Origin: a bacterium
Lineage (GTDB): Bacteria > CLD3 > SB21
Length of the DNA stretch: 54,667 bases
Direction: 5' to 3'
Assembly (NCBI GenBank): GCA_008933615.1
Contig: WBUR01000029.1
Location: forward strand, 1-54,667
A program made the translations under genes and the position numbers. A model generated the notes under the pieces. The model was given only the letters and a program-made list of their open reading frames with translations. It was not told the DNA's origin and made no database searches. Shown piece by piece: positions 1 through 8,073 of the stretch (position 1 is its first letter; every line of letters starts with the position of its first letter).

Positions 1-217
1 ACTTCGTGTCTTAACAGGACTATTCCTGAGACTGCGGCACACCGCCTATTTTACAAACTATATCTTGCAGCCACGATCTGATCGTGGACTGTTAATACCA
101 GCGTGTTGATCTTGTTATTAGTGTGTTATCAAAGAACAAACTTTATGAATTAAAACTTATCAAAACTCTTGACTCTTTACATACCAGCGAAGTCGAAGAC
201 TGATTTTACTAAACTTG
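1..217. other. non-coding left edge
   Basis: No convincing gene. One reading frame is open from the left edge to a TGA at 79-81 and could be the last 26 codons of a gene cut by the window, but nothing in it is recognisable. A perfect 7-bp stem (71-77 with 81-87, loop CTG) lies just after that stop. It is not followed by a T-run, so it is not a standard intrinsic terminator. The rest is AT-rich sequence with no tRNA or rRNA signature that I could recognise. Confidence 0.4.
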
Positions 218-268
218 GTCATGGTTCGACAAGCTTGTCCTGAGCCCTGCCGAAGGGCTCACCATGAC
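218..268. repeat. nested palindromic (cloverleaf-like) intergenic element
   Basis: The outer arms GTCATGGT (218-225) and ACCATGAC (261-268) are perfect inverted copies. Between them sit two further hairpins: the 12-bp palindrome GACAAGCTTGTC (228-239), and GAGCCC (242-247) pairing with GGGCTC (255-260). Together they could fold into a three-stem structure. This architecture is typical of dispersed REP/MITE-like elements. I see only one copy in this window, so calling it dispersed is inference. Confidence 0.6.
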
Positions 269-323
269 GTATGTGCGTAAACCCGATAAGCACATTGAAT
301 AATTGTTTCCAATAAAAAATTCG

Positions 324-644
324 ATGAAAAAATTTCGCGTCTGCAAATTGGATGAACTTACCGAAGGTTCTGCCAAAGCAATCAAAGTTTTTGCACGTCA
401 GATTGCGGTTTTCAATATCAACGGAACCATTCGCGCCGTCGACGGCCTATGCCAACACATGAAAGCGCCTCTTGTGACGTCCGGAAAACTGGATGGCGCC
501 AAACTAACCTGCAAAATGCACGGATGGGAATACGATATCACAACCGGAGAATGTATCGGCAAGCCGTTTGTTAAATTGCGTCAATACGATGTTGAAATCG
601 AAAACGGAGACGTATTTGTAAGAGTGGAATTCGATACAGCGTAA
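324..644 (+). CDS. Rieske [2Fe-2S] ferredoxin-like protein
   Basis: A single-domain soluble Rieske protein of 106 residues. The cluster-binding signature is complete: C43-x-H45 in box 1 and C63-x2-H66 in box 2, with the G-W-E-Y following box 2 as in the ferredoxins of aromatic-ring dioxygenases and the NirD small subunit of nitrite reductase. No signal peptide or membrane anchor is present, so it should act as a cytoplasmic electron carrier. I chose ATG 324 over the upstream in-frame TTG at 303 because homology starts there. No oxygenase or reductase partner is adjacent, so the electron acceptor cannot be named. It stands alone between two palindromic elements. Confidence 0.85.
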   Translation: MKKFRVCKLDELTEGSAKAIKVFARQIAVFNINGTIRAVDGLCQHMKAPLVTSGKLDGAKLTCKMHGWEYDITTGECIGKPFVKLRQYDVEIENGDVFVRVEFDTA

Positions 645-659
645 GTGAGATCCCTTAAC

Positions 660-708
660 CGCAAAGAACGTGAAGGGAACAAAGATAATCAGAAAAATAT
701 TCTTTGCG
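660..708. repeat. inverted repeat, rRNA-free intergenic palindrome
   Basis: CGCAAAGAA (660-668) is matched by its perfect reverse complement TTCTTTGCG (700-708) around a 31-base loop. The arms sit between the Rieske gene and yajQ and do not end in a T-run. It looks like a decayed dispersed palindrome. An open frame that extends yajQ upstream through this repeat is not a real part of that gene. Confidence 0.5.
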
Positions 709-816
709 CGCTATGCGATTAGTATTCGAATCAAACTGCTTCTTGCAAATGACCCCCGTTTTTCTTATTTATCTCAAGAATTATCTTTCAATCACATTCA
801 TTTTCGGAGCAATTCT

Positions 817-1308
817 ATGGCCGACATGCATTCCTTTGATATCGTTTCCAAGATCAACATGCAGGAAATGACCAACGCCATTCAGCAGGCAACCAAGGAA
901 ATCGAGACCCGTTATGATTTTAAAGGAAGTAAAAGTTCAATAGAACTAGGCAAAGAGGAAATTACCGTTTTGTCCGACGATGATTTCAAATTAAAATCCG
1001 TTATCGATATTTTGCAGAACAAAATGATCAAGCGCGGCATTCCGATCAAAGCATTAAAATACGGGAAAGAAGAAGAAGCGACCGGAGGAACGGTGCGCAT
1101 GAAGATCAAGTTGCAGCAGGGCATTGAGCAGGAAAATGCGAAAAAAATTACTGCAACGATCAAAGACACGAAAATGAAAGTTCAGGCCTCCATCCAGGGT
1201 GATCAGGTTCGCGTTACGGCAAAAAGTATCGATGACCTTCAAGCGATCATGAAGTTGTTAAAAGAAAAAGAATTCGATTTTGCAATGCAGTTCGATAATT
1301 ACAGGTGA
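817..1308 (+). CDS. yajQ: YajQ-family nucleotide-binding protein
   Basis: A 163-residue cytoplasmic protein matching the YajQ family over its whole length. It begins with the diagnostic SFDIVS block followed by a Y-D-F-K-G segment. Near the C-terminus it carries the conserved K-V-Q-A-x-I-Q-G-D-x-V-R-V-T block and the D-D-L-Q-A motif. Family members have two ferredoxin-like folds. They bind c-di-GMP in some species and have also been linked to nucleic acids. The frame is open upstream to 670, but ATG 817 has a GGAG about 8 bases ahead and gives the family length. Monocistronic here, with palindromes on both sides. Confidence 0.92.
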   Translation: MADMHSFDIVSKINMQEMTNAIQQATKEIETRYDFKGSKSSIELGKEEITVLSDDDFKLKSVIDILQNKMIKRGIPIKALKYGKEEEATGGTVRMKIKLQQGIEQENAKKITATIKDTKMKVQASIQGDQVRVTAKSIDDLQAIMKLLKEKEFDFAMQFDNYR

Positions 1309-1336
1309 TGCGGTCAACGAACTTCTTTTTGTTTCT

Positions 1337-1400
1337 CACGAAACACACGAAACAATTTCATCCTATCTTTTAGCCTTCGTGTCATTTCGCGTATTTCGTG
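1337..1400. repeat. double-stem palindromic intergenic repeat
   Basis: Two nested perfect 7-bp stems: CACGAAA (1337-1343) with TTTCGTG (1394-1400), and ACACGAA (1345-1351) with TTCGTGT (1376-1382). The CACGAAACACACGAA arm is itself a tandem of a short unit. This is a third palindrome type within the first 1.4 kb. It lies between yajQ and galE and has no T-tract, so it is more likely a dispersed repeat than a terminator. Confidence 0.55.
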
Positions 1401-1456
1401 GGATAACAATTCATTAGAAAGCATCGTTATAAAAGGGTGTTAAATCGGAAATAGTA

Positions 1457-2443
1457 TTGAAAACTGAGTCAACCATACTTGTAACCGGGGGCGCAGGATA
1501 CATCGGCTCGCATGCTGTGCGGCAATTGAAAAAAGCCGGACACAACACGGTGGTGCTTGATAATCTGGTGTTCGGCCACCGGGAATTTGTTGATGCCCAT
1601 GAACTCTATGTTGGCGATCTTTCGGACTCGCATCTTCTAAAAACAATATTTTCTGAAAACAAGATTGATGCGGTTGTGCATTTTGCAGCATACGCTTTAG
1701 TTGGCGAGTCCGTCACAAACCCGTCGAAATATTACCATAACAATGTGGCGAGTACATTGAACCTGCTTGATGCAATGATTGAACACGACGTCAAAAAGAT
1801 TATTTTTTCTTCTACCTGTGCCACGTATGGCGCGCCGGTAGAGATCCCTATAAGTGAAAACCATCCCCAGCTCCCGATAAATCCCTACGGCCAAACGAAA
1901 CTGATTGTTGAAAACATATTGCATGACTACGATACCGCGTATGAACTCAGATCAATATGTCTCCGGTATTTTAACGCAGCAGGCGCCGATCCGGATGGCG
2001 GCATTGGCGAGGACCACGATCCCGAAACGCATTTGATCCCCCTTGTTTTAGATGCGGCGCTGGGAATTCGCCCGACCGTCACGGTTTTCGGCCATGATTA
2101 TCCGACCGAAGACGGAACATGTATTCGCGACTATATCCATGTAACCGATCTGGCCGATGCCCACATTCTTGCTCTCACGTATTTATCTGAAACTAATAAG
2201 AGCGACGTTTTTAATCTTGGAAATGGAAACGGATTTTCCGTTGACCGGGTTATCGAAACCGCAAGAGCAATTACCGGGCGGGCAATCCCCGTGACTCGCG
2301 GAGCACGTCGGGCCGGCGATCCGGCTGTGCTTATCGGCAGTTCAGAGAAAGCGCGACGAGCGCTTGGCTGGAAGCCGGCATTCAACAGCCTCGATCAGAT
2401 TATTTCCACCGCATGGAATTGGCATCAATCACGATTTAAATAA
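1457..2443 (+). CDS. galE: UDP-glucose 4-epimerase
   Basis: Interconverts UDP-glucose and UDP-galactose using bound NAD, supplying galactose for surface polysaccharides (Leloir pathway). The 328 residues are the normal family length. The extended-SDR Rossmann motif TGGAGYIGSH is at 10-19. The catalytic S/T pair is at 119-120 and the Y144-x3-K148 dyad sits in NPYGQTK. The GalE-type stretch RYFNAAGADPDG follows, then the IRDYIHVTDLADAH block. The start is a TTG, because no in-frame ATG precedes the Rossmann motif. No other gal genes or glycosyltransferases adjoin it; yicC follows 28 bp later on the same strand. Confidence 0.93.
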   Translation: MKTESTILVTGGAGYIGSHAVRQLKKAGHNTVVLDNLVFGHREFVDAHELYVGDLSDSHLLKTIFSENKIDAVVHFAAYALVGESVTNPSKYYHNNVASTLNLLDAMIEHDVKKIIFSSTCATYGAPVEIPISENHPQLPINPYGQTKLIVENILHDYDTAYELRSICLRYFNAAGADPDGGIGEDHDPETHLIPLVLDAALGIRPTVTVFGHDYPTEDGTCIRDYIHVTDLADAHILALTYLSETNKSDVFNLGNGNGFSVDRVIETARAITGRAIPVTRGARRAGDPAVLIGSSEKARRALGWKPAFNSLDQIISTAWNWHQSRFK

Positions 2444-2471
2444 TCATTTATAAGACGAACCGAAAGTATTT

Positions 2472-3353
2472 ATGATTTTCAGTATGACAGGATTCGGCAA
2501 AGCCGAAAAAATCATTGACGGAACGACGATCGCCATTGAAGTTCGGACGCTCAACAGCCGTTATCTGGATTTGGTTTTCAAAGCGCCGCGCGCGTTTCTA
2601 TATAAAGAAAACGAAATCAAAGAATTTATTAAACGGAAGATCGAACGCGGCAAGATCACGCTCACGCTGACCATCGAATCGTCCAATTTACTTTTGACCA
2701 ATTTCACTCTCGATCAGAATCTCGTAAAACAATACACAGCCATGCTTCGTGAAGCCTCGTCCAAAGCGGGTTTATCCGGCGAGGTTACTTTGGATCATGT
2801 TTTGAAATTCAGCGATGTTTTTATGAGCAATGCGAATGGAGAAACCGATGACGCATTATGGAAAGCGGTTCTAGCCTGTGTCGATCAGGCGCTGGACGAA
2901 CTTAATGTCATGCGGCGCGCCGAAGGAATGGAAATGGCCAAGGATCTTTTATCGCGCCTGAAAGAAATCGAATCTAATTTGGACAAGATCGAAGCCCTTT
3001 CAAAAACAGCAGTGCCTGAGGAATTGGAAAAACTTCGTGAACGGATCAAGAAGTTGCTTGAAAAAACGGATTTTGACCCGCAGCGTTTGGAAATGGAACT
3101 GGCGGTGATCGCCGACAAAGTCGATATTACAGAGGAACTCGTTCGTTTTCGCAGTCATAATAAAATGTTTGCCGACCTGATCAACGGGCAACAACAGCAG
3201 ATCGGACGCAAGTTGAATTTCATCACGCAGGAGATGGGACGTGAGACCAATACGATGGGCTCCAAGTCCTCGCAATCGGATGTCATTCACACAGTTGTAG
3301 CCATTAAGGAGGAACTAGAAAAACTGCGCGAACAGATACAGAATGTCGAATAA
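2472..3353 (+). CDS. yicC: YicC/YloC-family endoribonuclease
   Basis: A 293-residue member of the YicC family, with the hallmark N-terminus (MTGFG, residues 5-9), a central helical region rich in E/K, and the conserved C-terminal block containing G-R-K-L-N-F-I-x-Q-E-M-x-R-E-x-N-T. Characterised homologues are metal-dependent endoribonucleases involved in RNA turnover. In many genomes yicC is followed by gmk; here it is followed 29 bp later by a dedA gene. It probably shares a transcript with dedA and glnD. The start ATG 2472 agrees with the family N-terminus. Confidence 0.9.
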   Translation: MIFSMTGFGKAEKIIDGTTIAIEVRTLNSRYLDLVFKAPRAFLYKENEIKEFIKRKIERGKITLTLTIESSNLLLTNFTLDQNLVKQYTAMLREASSKAGLSGEVTLDHVLKFSDVFMSNANGETDDALWKAVLACVDQALDELNVMRRAEGMEMAKDLLSRLKEIESNLDKIEALSKTAVPEELEKLRERIKKLLEKTDFDPQRLEMELAVIADKVDITEELVRFRSHNKMFADLINGQQQQIGRKLNFITQEMGRETNTMGSKSSQSDVIHTVVAIKEELEKLREQIQNVE

Positions 3354-3382
3354 ATTTTGTAGCCATGAAATATCGATAAAAT

Positions 3383-4009
3383 ATGTTAGAGTATTTCAAT
3401 ATTGAGCAGTGGATTAATACGATTGAAGGTTTGGACACTTCGCTCATTTATGTTATCATATTTTTGTCGGGATACATTGAGAATTGTATCCCGCCTATTC
3501 CCGGCGACTCGGTCACCGTATTTGCAGCCATTATGGTCGGTACCGGTCGGCTGAATTATTTTGCCGTTTTTTTTGCTGCAACAGCAGGCAACCTGGCCGG
3601 TTTCATGACCATGTATCAGGTAGGGCGGTTTTTAGGCAAAAAATTCTTTCTTGAAAAAAATTATAAATTTTTCCCGAGAGAGCGTATTGAAGAAACTGAA
3701 GCGTGGTTCAACAAATACGGATACCGCATTATTTTATTCAACCGTTTCCTAAGCGGGTTTCGTTCGGTCATATCTGTTTTCGCCGGCATGACTCACCTCC
3801 GGCGCCGAAAAATTATCCCGCTGGCTTTTTTGAGCGCGTGTATGTGGGATGGCTTCATAATCTATGGAGGATTTCTTGTCGGCGATAATTTCGACGAGAT
3901 CCTGAATCGATATAACACAGTCGTGTTGACGGTGGTCTTGCTGGCGATTGCCATTTTTTTACTGCGAAAGATCTTCCTTTATTATAAATCGAAAAACGAA
4001 CATTCATGA
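3383..4009 (+). CDS. DedA-family membrane protein
   Basis: A polytopic inner-membrane protein of 208 residues. It has the DedA/VTT core: the E-N-x-x-P-P-I-P-G re-entrant segment (about residues 32-40), a second glycine-rich segment, and the downstream block with F-N-R-F-L-S-G-F-R before the last helices. DedA proteins are linked to lipid-carrier (undecaprenyl phosphate) or phospholipid translocation and to membrane-potential homeostasis. The substrate cannot be inferred here. Its TGA stop overlaps the glnD start (ATGA at 4006-4009), showing translational coupling. Confidence 0.88.
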   Translation: MLEYFNIEQWINTIEGLDTSLIYVIIFLSGYIENCIPPIPGDSVTVFAAIMVGTGRLNYFAVFFAATAGNLAGFMTMYQVGRFLGKKFFLEKNYKFFPRERIEETEAWFNKYGYRIILFNRFLSGFRSVISVFAGMTHLRRRKIIPLAFLSACMWDGFIIYGGFLVGDNFDEILNRYNTVVLTVVLLAIAIFLLRKIFLYYKSKNEHS

Positions 4010-6597
4010 CCACTGAAGCCAATGAACTAAATTCAGCGGTAGCTTCCATTATCCTTTCCGCATCTTCATCTGCCGACATTAAACTACGCATATCCGAACA
4101 ACGCAAAACAGTAATTGCCGGGCAGCCTCCTGAGGATTTCGGCATGGCATTGTCGTATAAGCTGACAGAATTCTACAACGCCGTTATTCGGGCTGTATTT
4201 GAACGCTTTTCACCGGACATCGCCGGAAAGCCGCTCCCTTTCTGTATTATGGCGGTAGGCGGTTTCGGGAGAAATGAACTTAATATTTTTTCCGATATCG
4301 ACATCAATTTTATTTATTCGGCCCGCGATTTCGATACGGTGAATTTGATCAAAGAAAAAGTTCACGGTATCGTTAAATACCTCTGGGACGTCGGGTTGGA
4401 AATCGGACACAGTATGCGTTCCTCCGAAGAATGCCTCTATCTTTCTAAACAGGACATCGATATCAAAACGTCTTTTATCGAATCCCGCTTGCTATGCGGC
4501 GATGTTGCTTGTTTTGAAAATTTTAAAACGTCCGTGTGGAATGAATTACTTGGCGAAACGTATGAATCTTATATTCAATCGCGCCTGAACAGCGTTAGTC
4601 TGCGGCATGAACAGTTCGGAAATTCCGAACGCGTGCTTGAACCGCACGTTAAAGAGGGCGAGGGCGGTTTGCGGGACATACATATTTGCTATTGGGCAGC
4701 GCAGGTCTGGTTGATGAAAAACTATTCCGACTTCTCTTTCTCAGGCAATGAATCTCAGTCATTAAAAACAATAAAGATTCTCATTGACAAAAAATTCCTT
4801 CCGGATCGATACCTGTTGCCGTTTACAGAGTCATTTGAATTCTTACATAAGACGCGTAACATGCTTCACCGTATTTCCGGCCGCCGCAATGATATTTTAG
4901 CGTATCCACTGCAGGCCAAAGTTGCGGCAACTTTTCCATATTCGGATAAAAACGAATTTCCGGGCGTTGAACAATTCATGCAGGACTATTATCGTCACAC
5001 GCGCGTAATTTCCAACGTGGCGTCGTTGATCGGCGATAAGTTGCGCAGCTTGACACTTCATACCCATTCTTTTGAGAGCGGAAGAACTCCGGTTGAAAAC
5101 GATTTTTTTATTGCCAACGACAAATTACATTATGATGGCGATATTCTTTCCGGCATTGGCGCATCGCCGCATTTGATGATGAGTATATTTTCATATGTGC
5201 AGAAATACCGCGTTCAGCCGAGCGAACCGATACAATATGCGATTCGTGAAAATATCGACCGGGTGGATGAGTCATTCAGAGCATCCGAAGTGACCGCTCA
5301 CGATTTTATGCAATTATGGCATTATGAGGGACAGGTTGCTTCTATTTTAAAACTCATGCATGATTTGGGATTCCTTGAAAGATATATTCCTGAGTTCGGA
5401 TACATTGTTGCTCATTATAATTATAACGTCTATCACGCTTACACGACGGACGAACATTTGATCGTGACCTTGAGCCGATTGGAATCGCTGTTTTACGAAG
5501 ATGCAGTGCAAAGTGACGCGGTATTCAAACATTTGCAGGAAATATATCAGGAATTATCTTTGTTCGAAAGATACCAACTTTATTGGGCTGTCTTTCTACA
5601 TGACATAGGAAAATCGCGCGGGGGCGACCATTCGGAGATTGGCGTTGATCTCGCAAAACAAATTTTCTTAAGGTTGGGTTACAAAGACCCGGCGGATGCG
5701 GTCTATTTTTTGATTCTGCATCATCTCACGATGGAACAACTTGCATTCAGGAGAAATCTTAAGGATAGTGAGACGATCGCTGAATTCGCCAGACTGATTC
5801 AAAACCGGCGGTGGCTGCGGATGTTATATCTGTTAACGTATGCCGATATGGCCGCGGCGCGGAAAAACATATGGACCGAATGGAAGGGCATTTTGCTGCA
5901 GGAATTATTTATAAAAGCAGATCATTATTTGAAGGCGCTGGAGAAACCGGGATCTGCCCCTGAATTTGATTGGGAGGAAATTGATTATGGTTCGATAAAA
6001 CTCTCAAGTGACCTGCAGATCACGTTTAACGACCGTAGCAATTTCAGCGAAATTCTTGTTGTGACCACGGATTACCCGTACCGATTATCACAAATATGCG
6101 GCGCCATGTCGGTATGCGATATTGGTATTTTTGAAGCGAACGTTTATACCAGGAAAGACGGCGTTATAATTGACCAGTTCCGCGTTACCGCATTCGGTTC
6201 AGACACTCCCCTTTCATCCGTTCAAAAACAAAAAATGGAAACGATTTTACGGCAAGTTCTTACCGGATCGCAGGAGATTGAGCCGCAAATTGAAAAGCTC
6301 AAAACCCGTTGGAAGAGAAAAAAATTCTTACCCTCTTCGGAAACGGAGATATATTTTGAAGATAACAGAAAGTTTACCATCATTGACATTTTTACCGCAG
6401 ACCGGATCGGGCTCTTGTACATCATTACGCGCACATTATCTGACCTGAAACTCAATATCTACTCCGCCAAGATCGGTACCCGATTGGACGGCGCGGCGGA
6501 TTGTTTTTATGTTTTGGATACGGATGGGAACAAGATTACATCCATTGAAAGGCAAGAGGAAATCAGAGACGAGATCATGCGGAAGTTGTCGTCCTAA
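4006..6597 (+). CDS. glnD: bifunctional [protein-PII] uridylyltransferase / uridylyl-removing enzyme
   Basis: Sensor of glutamine status that adds UMP to PII signalling proteins or removes it. The 863 residues show the full GlnD order. The nucleotidyltransferase domain has the GGFGR motif at 85-89 and metal-binding D97/D99 in S-D-I-D-I. A helical linker carries the E-G-x-G-G-L-R-D-I block. The HD phosphohydrolase domain has H532-D533 in FLHDIGKS, followed by the H-H-L motif. Two C-terminal ACT domains lie at about 685-760 and 790-863. The ATG overlaps the dedA stop. No glnB or glnA is in the window, so its partner must be elsewhere. Confidence 0.95.
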   Translation: MTTEANELNSAVASIILSASSSADIKLRISEQRKTVIAGQPPEDFGMALSYKLTEFYNAVIRAVFERFSPDIAGKPLPFCIMAVGGFGRNELNIFSDIDINFIYSARDFDTVNLIKEKVHGIVKYLWDVGLEIGHSMRSSEECLYLSKQDIDIKTSFIESRLLCGDVACFENFKTSVWNELLGETYESYIQSRLNSVSLRHEQFGNSERVLEPHVKEGEGGLRDIHICYWAAQVWLMKNYSDFSFSGNESQSLKTIKILIDKKFLPDRYLLPFTESFEFLHKTRNMLHRISGRRNDILAYPLQAKVAATFPYSDKNEFPGVEQFMQDYYRHTRVISNVASLIGDKLRSLTLHTHSFESGRTPVENDFFIANDKLHYDGDILSGIGASPHLMMSIFSYVQKYRVQPSEPIQYAIRENIDRVDESFRASEVTAHDFMQLWHYEGQVASILKLMHDLGFLERYIPEFGYIVAHYNYNVYHAYTTDEHLIVTLSRLESLFYEDAVQSDAVFKHLQEIYQELSLFERYQLYWAVFLHDIGKSRGGDHSEIGVDLAKQIFLRLGYKDPADAVYFLILHHLTMEQLAFRRNLKDSETIAEFARLIQNRRWLRMLYLLTYADMAAARKNIWTEWKGILLQELFIKADHYLKALEKPGSAPEFDWEEIDYGSIKLSSDLQITFNDRSNFSEILVVTTDYPYRLSQICGAMSVCDIGIFEANVYTRKDGVIIDQFRVTAFGSDTPLSSVQKQKMETILRQVLTGSQEIEPQIEKLKTRWKRKKFLPSSETEIYFEDNRKFTIIDIFTADRIGLLYIITRTLSDLKLNIYSAKIGTRLDGAADCFYVLDTDGNKITSIERQEEIRDEIMRKLSS

Positions 6598-6625
6598 AAA
6601 TAGTTTAACCTAACCGAATAACATC

Positions 6626-7310
6626 ATGTCTAACAAATCCTATCCACACATTCCTCTCGAATTTAAAGATCTGCCTGAAGCGGTCATGATAGAACAGGCA
6701 AAAGGATTTTATGACCGCATGAACCGCCGCAGAAGCGTTCGTTTTTTTTTCAGACAAAGCGGTTCCGCGTGAATGCGTTGAATACGCTATTCGAACTGCC
6801 AATACGGCTCCGTCCGGCGCCCATAAGCAGCCGTGGACCTTTGTGATCGTGGACGATCCAACGCTTAAAAAACAAATTCGGGAAGCGGCGGAAGAAGAGG
6901 AAAGGATCAGTTATGAAGAAGGCCGCATGACACAGGAGTGGCTTGAGGCGCTGGCGCCGCTGGGAACCGATTGGCACAAACCGTTTTTAGAAACCGCGCC
7001 TTTCCTGGTAATATGTTTCAGACAAAATTACGGCCTCAACGAAAACGGAGATAAGATCACGCATTATTATGTTCATGAAAGCGTCGGTATCGCATGCGGG
7101 CTTTTCATAGCGGCAATACACAACATGGGCTTGGTTACGCTCACGCATACGCCCAGTCCAATGCAGTTTTTATCCAAAATCCTGCGTCGTCCGGAAAATG
7201 AAAAACCATTTATTTTATTCCCGGTAGGTTACCCTGCAAAAGACGCGACGGTGCCGGACCTAAAAAGGAAAAGGCTTGAAGATATTATTCAGTGGAATAA
7301 TGGAGAGTAA
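6626..7310 (+). pseudogene. iodotyrosine-deiodinase-like nitroreductase, frameshifted
   Basis: An FMN-dependent nitroreductase-fold protein closest in motif content to the iodotyrosine deiodinase (halotyrosine dehalogenase) branch. Seen motifs are RRRSVRFF, the TAPSGAHKQPW segment, and the C-terminal G-Y-P-A-K-x-A-T-V-P-D-L-K-R-K. The E, Y and K that hold the zwitterion of the halotyrosine in mammalian IYD have counterparts at 92, 96 and 118 (frameshift-corrected numbering). The frame is broken in a T9 run (6742-6750): one T fewer restores a continuous 227-residue protein from ATG 6626. As read, translation from 6626 stops near 6773 and the distal part is open only from about 6843. This is either a homopolymer sequencing error or a real lesion. 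Confidence 0.8.
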
Positions 7311-7396
7311 AGCAGGTTCTTTAGCCAAACATAACGTTTGCTTTTTTGAACATCTTTTTTTAAATAAAGTCTGCACGTAACGCTATGGAGTGATGT

Positions 7397-8068
7397 ATGA
7401 TGGATCAGCTGTCAATTTTCCTGGATTCTCTAAGAGAATTCTGGTATCAATTCACAGATCAAATGCCGCGCATTGCCGCTGCATTCGTGTTGTTGCTGTT
7501 AGCGTGGATACTTGCGCGTATCATAGAAAAGGCCGCGGCCAAACTTTTTCGATTTATTAAATTAGAAGATCTCGCTGAAAAAGCAGGTATAGAAGATTTC
7601 TTGTTAAGAGGCGGCGTCCGATTTACCACCTCCACTTTGTTGGCGAAATTGCTTTACTGGTTCATTATGTTCACCGTAACGCTTGCTATTCTCAACAGTA
7701 TCGGCATGCAAACGGCCGCTGAACTTTTTAATCAGATGATGTTATACATTCCAAACGTGATCGTGGCATTTCTTGTGTTGCTGTTCGGATCTTTATTTGC
7801 AAAGTTTGCTCAAACGGTCGCCCAGGCCTACCTTAGCAATATTGGCGTTTCGGGCGCGGAATCGATGAGCATGGTCCTAAAATATATTATTATTTTCTTT
7901 ATTGTGTCCATGTCATTGGAACAACTGAAGATTGGAGGACAAATTCTCGTTTCCGCTTTTCAAATTGCCTTTGGCGCTGCGTGTTTCGCTTTAGCCCTGG
8001 CGTTTGGCCTCGGCGGCAAAGACTGGGCGGCTAAAATTCTTGAACGTTTTTCAGAAGGGAAAAAATAA
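7397..8068 (+). CDS. TM-helix-repeat (MscS-related) membrane protein
   Basis: An inner-membrane protein of 223 residues with about five hydrophobic segments (roughly 27-45, 80-100, 115-140, 155-172, 180-205). The first half has a helix ending in A-R-I-I-E-K-A, followed by an amphipathic region, as in the 'conserved TM helix' family found next to or inside MscS-like mechanosensitive channels. It ends in a glycine-rich helix with A-F-G-L-G-G-K-D-W-A, a feature of the pore helix region of such channels, but has no MscS beta-domain. Function beyond 'channel-like' is not supported. A GGAG lies 6 bases before the ATG; the next gene starts 5 bp after its stop, so they form an operon. Confidence 0.78.
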   Translation: MMDQLSIFLDSLREFWYQFTDQMPRIAAAFVLLLLAWILARIIEKAAAKLFRFIKLEDLAEKAGIEDFLLRGGVRFTTSTLLAKLLYWFIMFTVTLAILNSIGMQTAAELFNQMMLYIPNVIVAFLVLLFGSLFAKFAQTVAQAYLSNIGVSGAESMSMVLKYIIIFFIVSMSLEQLKIGGQILVSAFQIAFGAACFALALAFGLGGKDWAAKILERFSEGKK

Positions 8069-8073
8069 TACCC

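Noticed and set aside
1-81. Open frame reaching a TGA at 79-81
   Set aside because: Only 26 codons, cut by the window edge, no recognisable motif; could equally be chance.
670-816. Upstream extension of yajQ
   Set aside because: The extra 49 codons cross an inverted repeat and are absent from the family; ATG 817 has a ribosome site.
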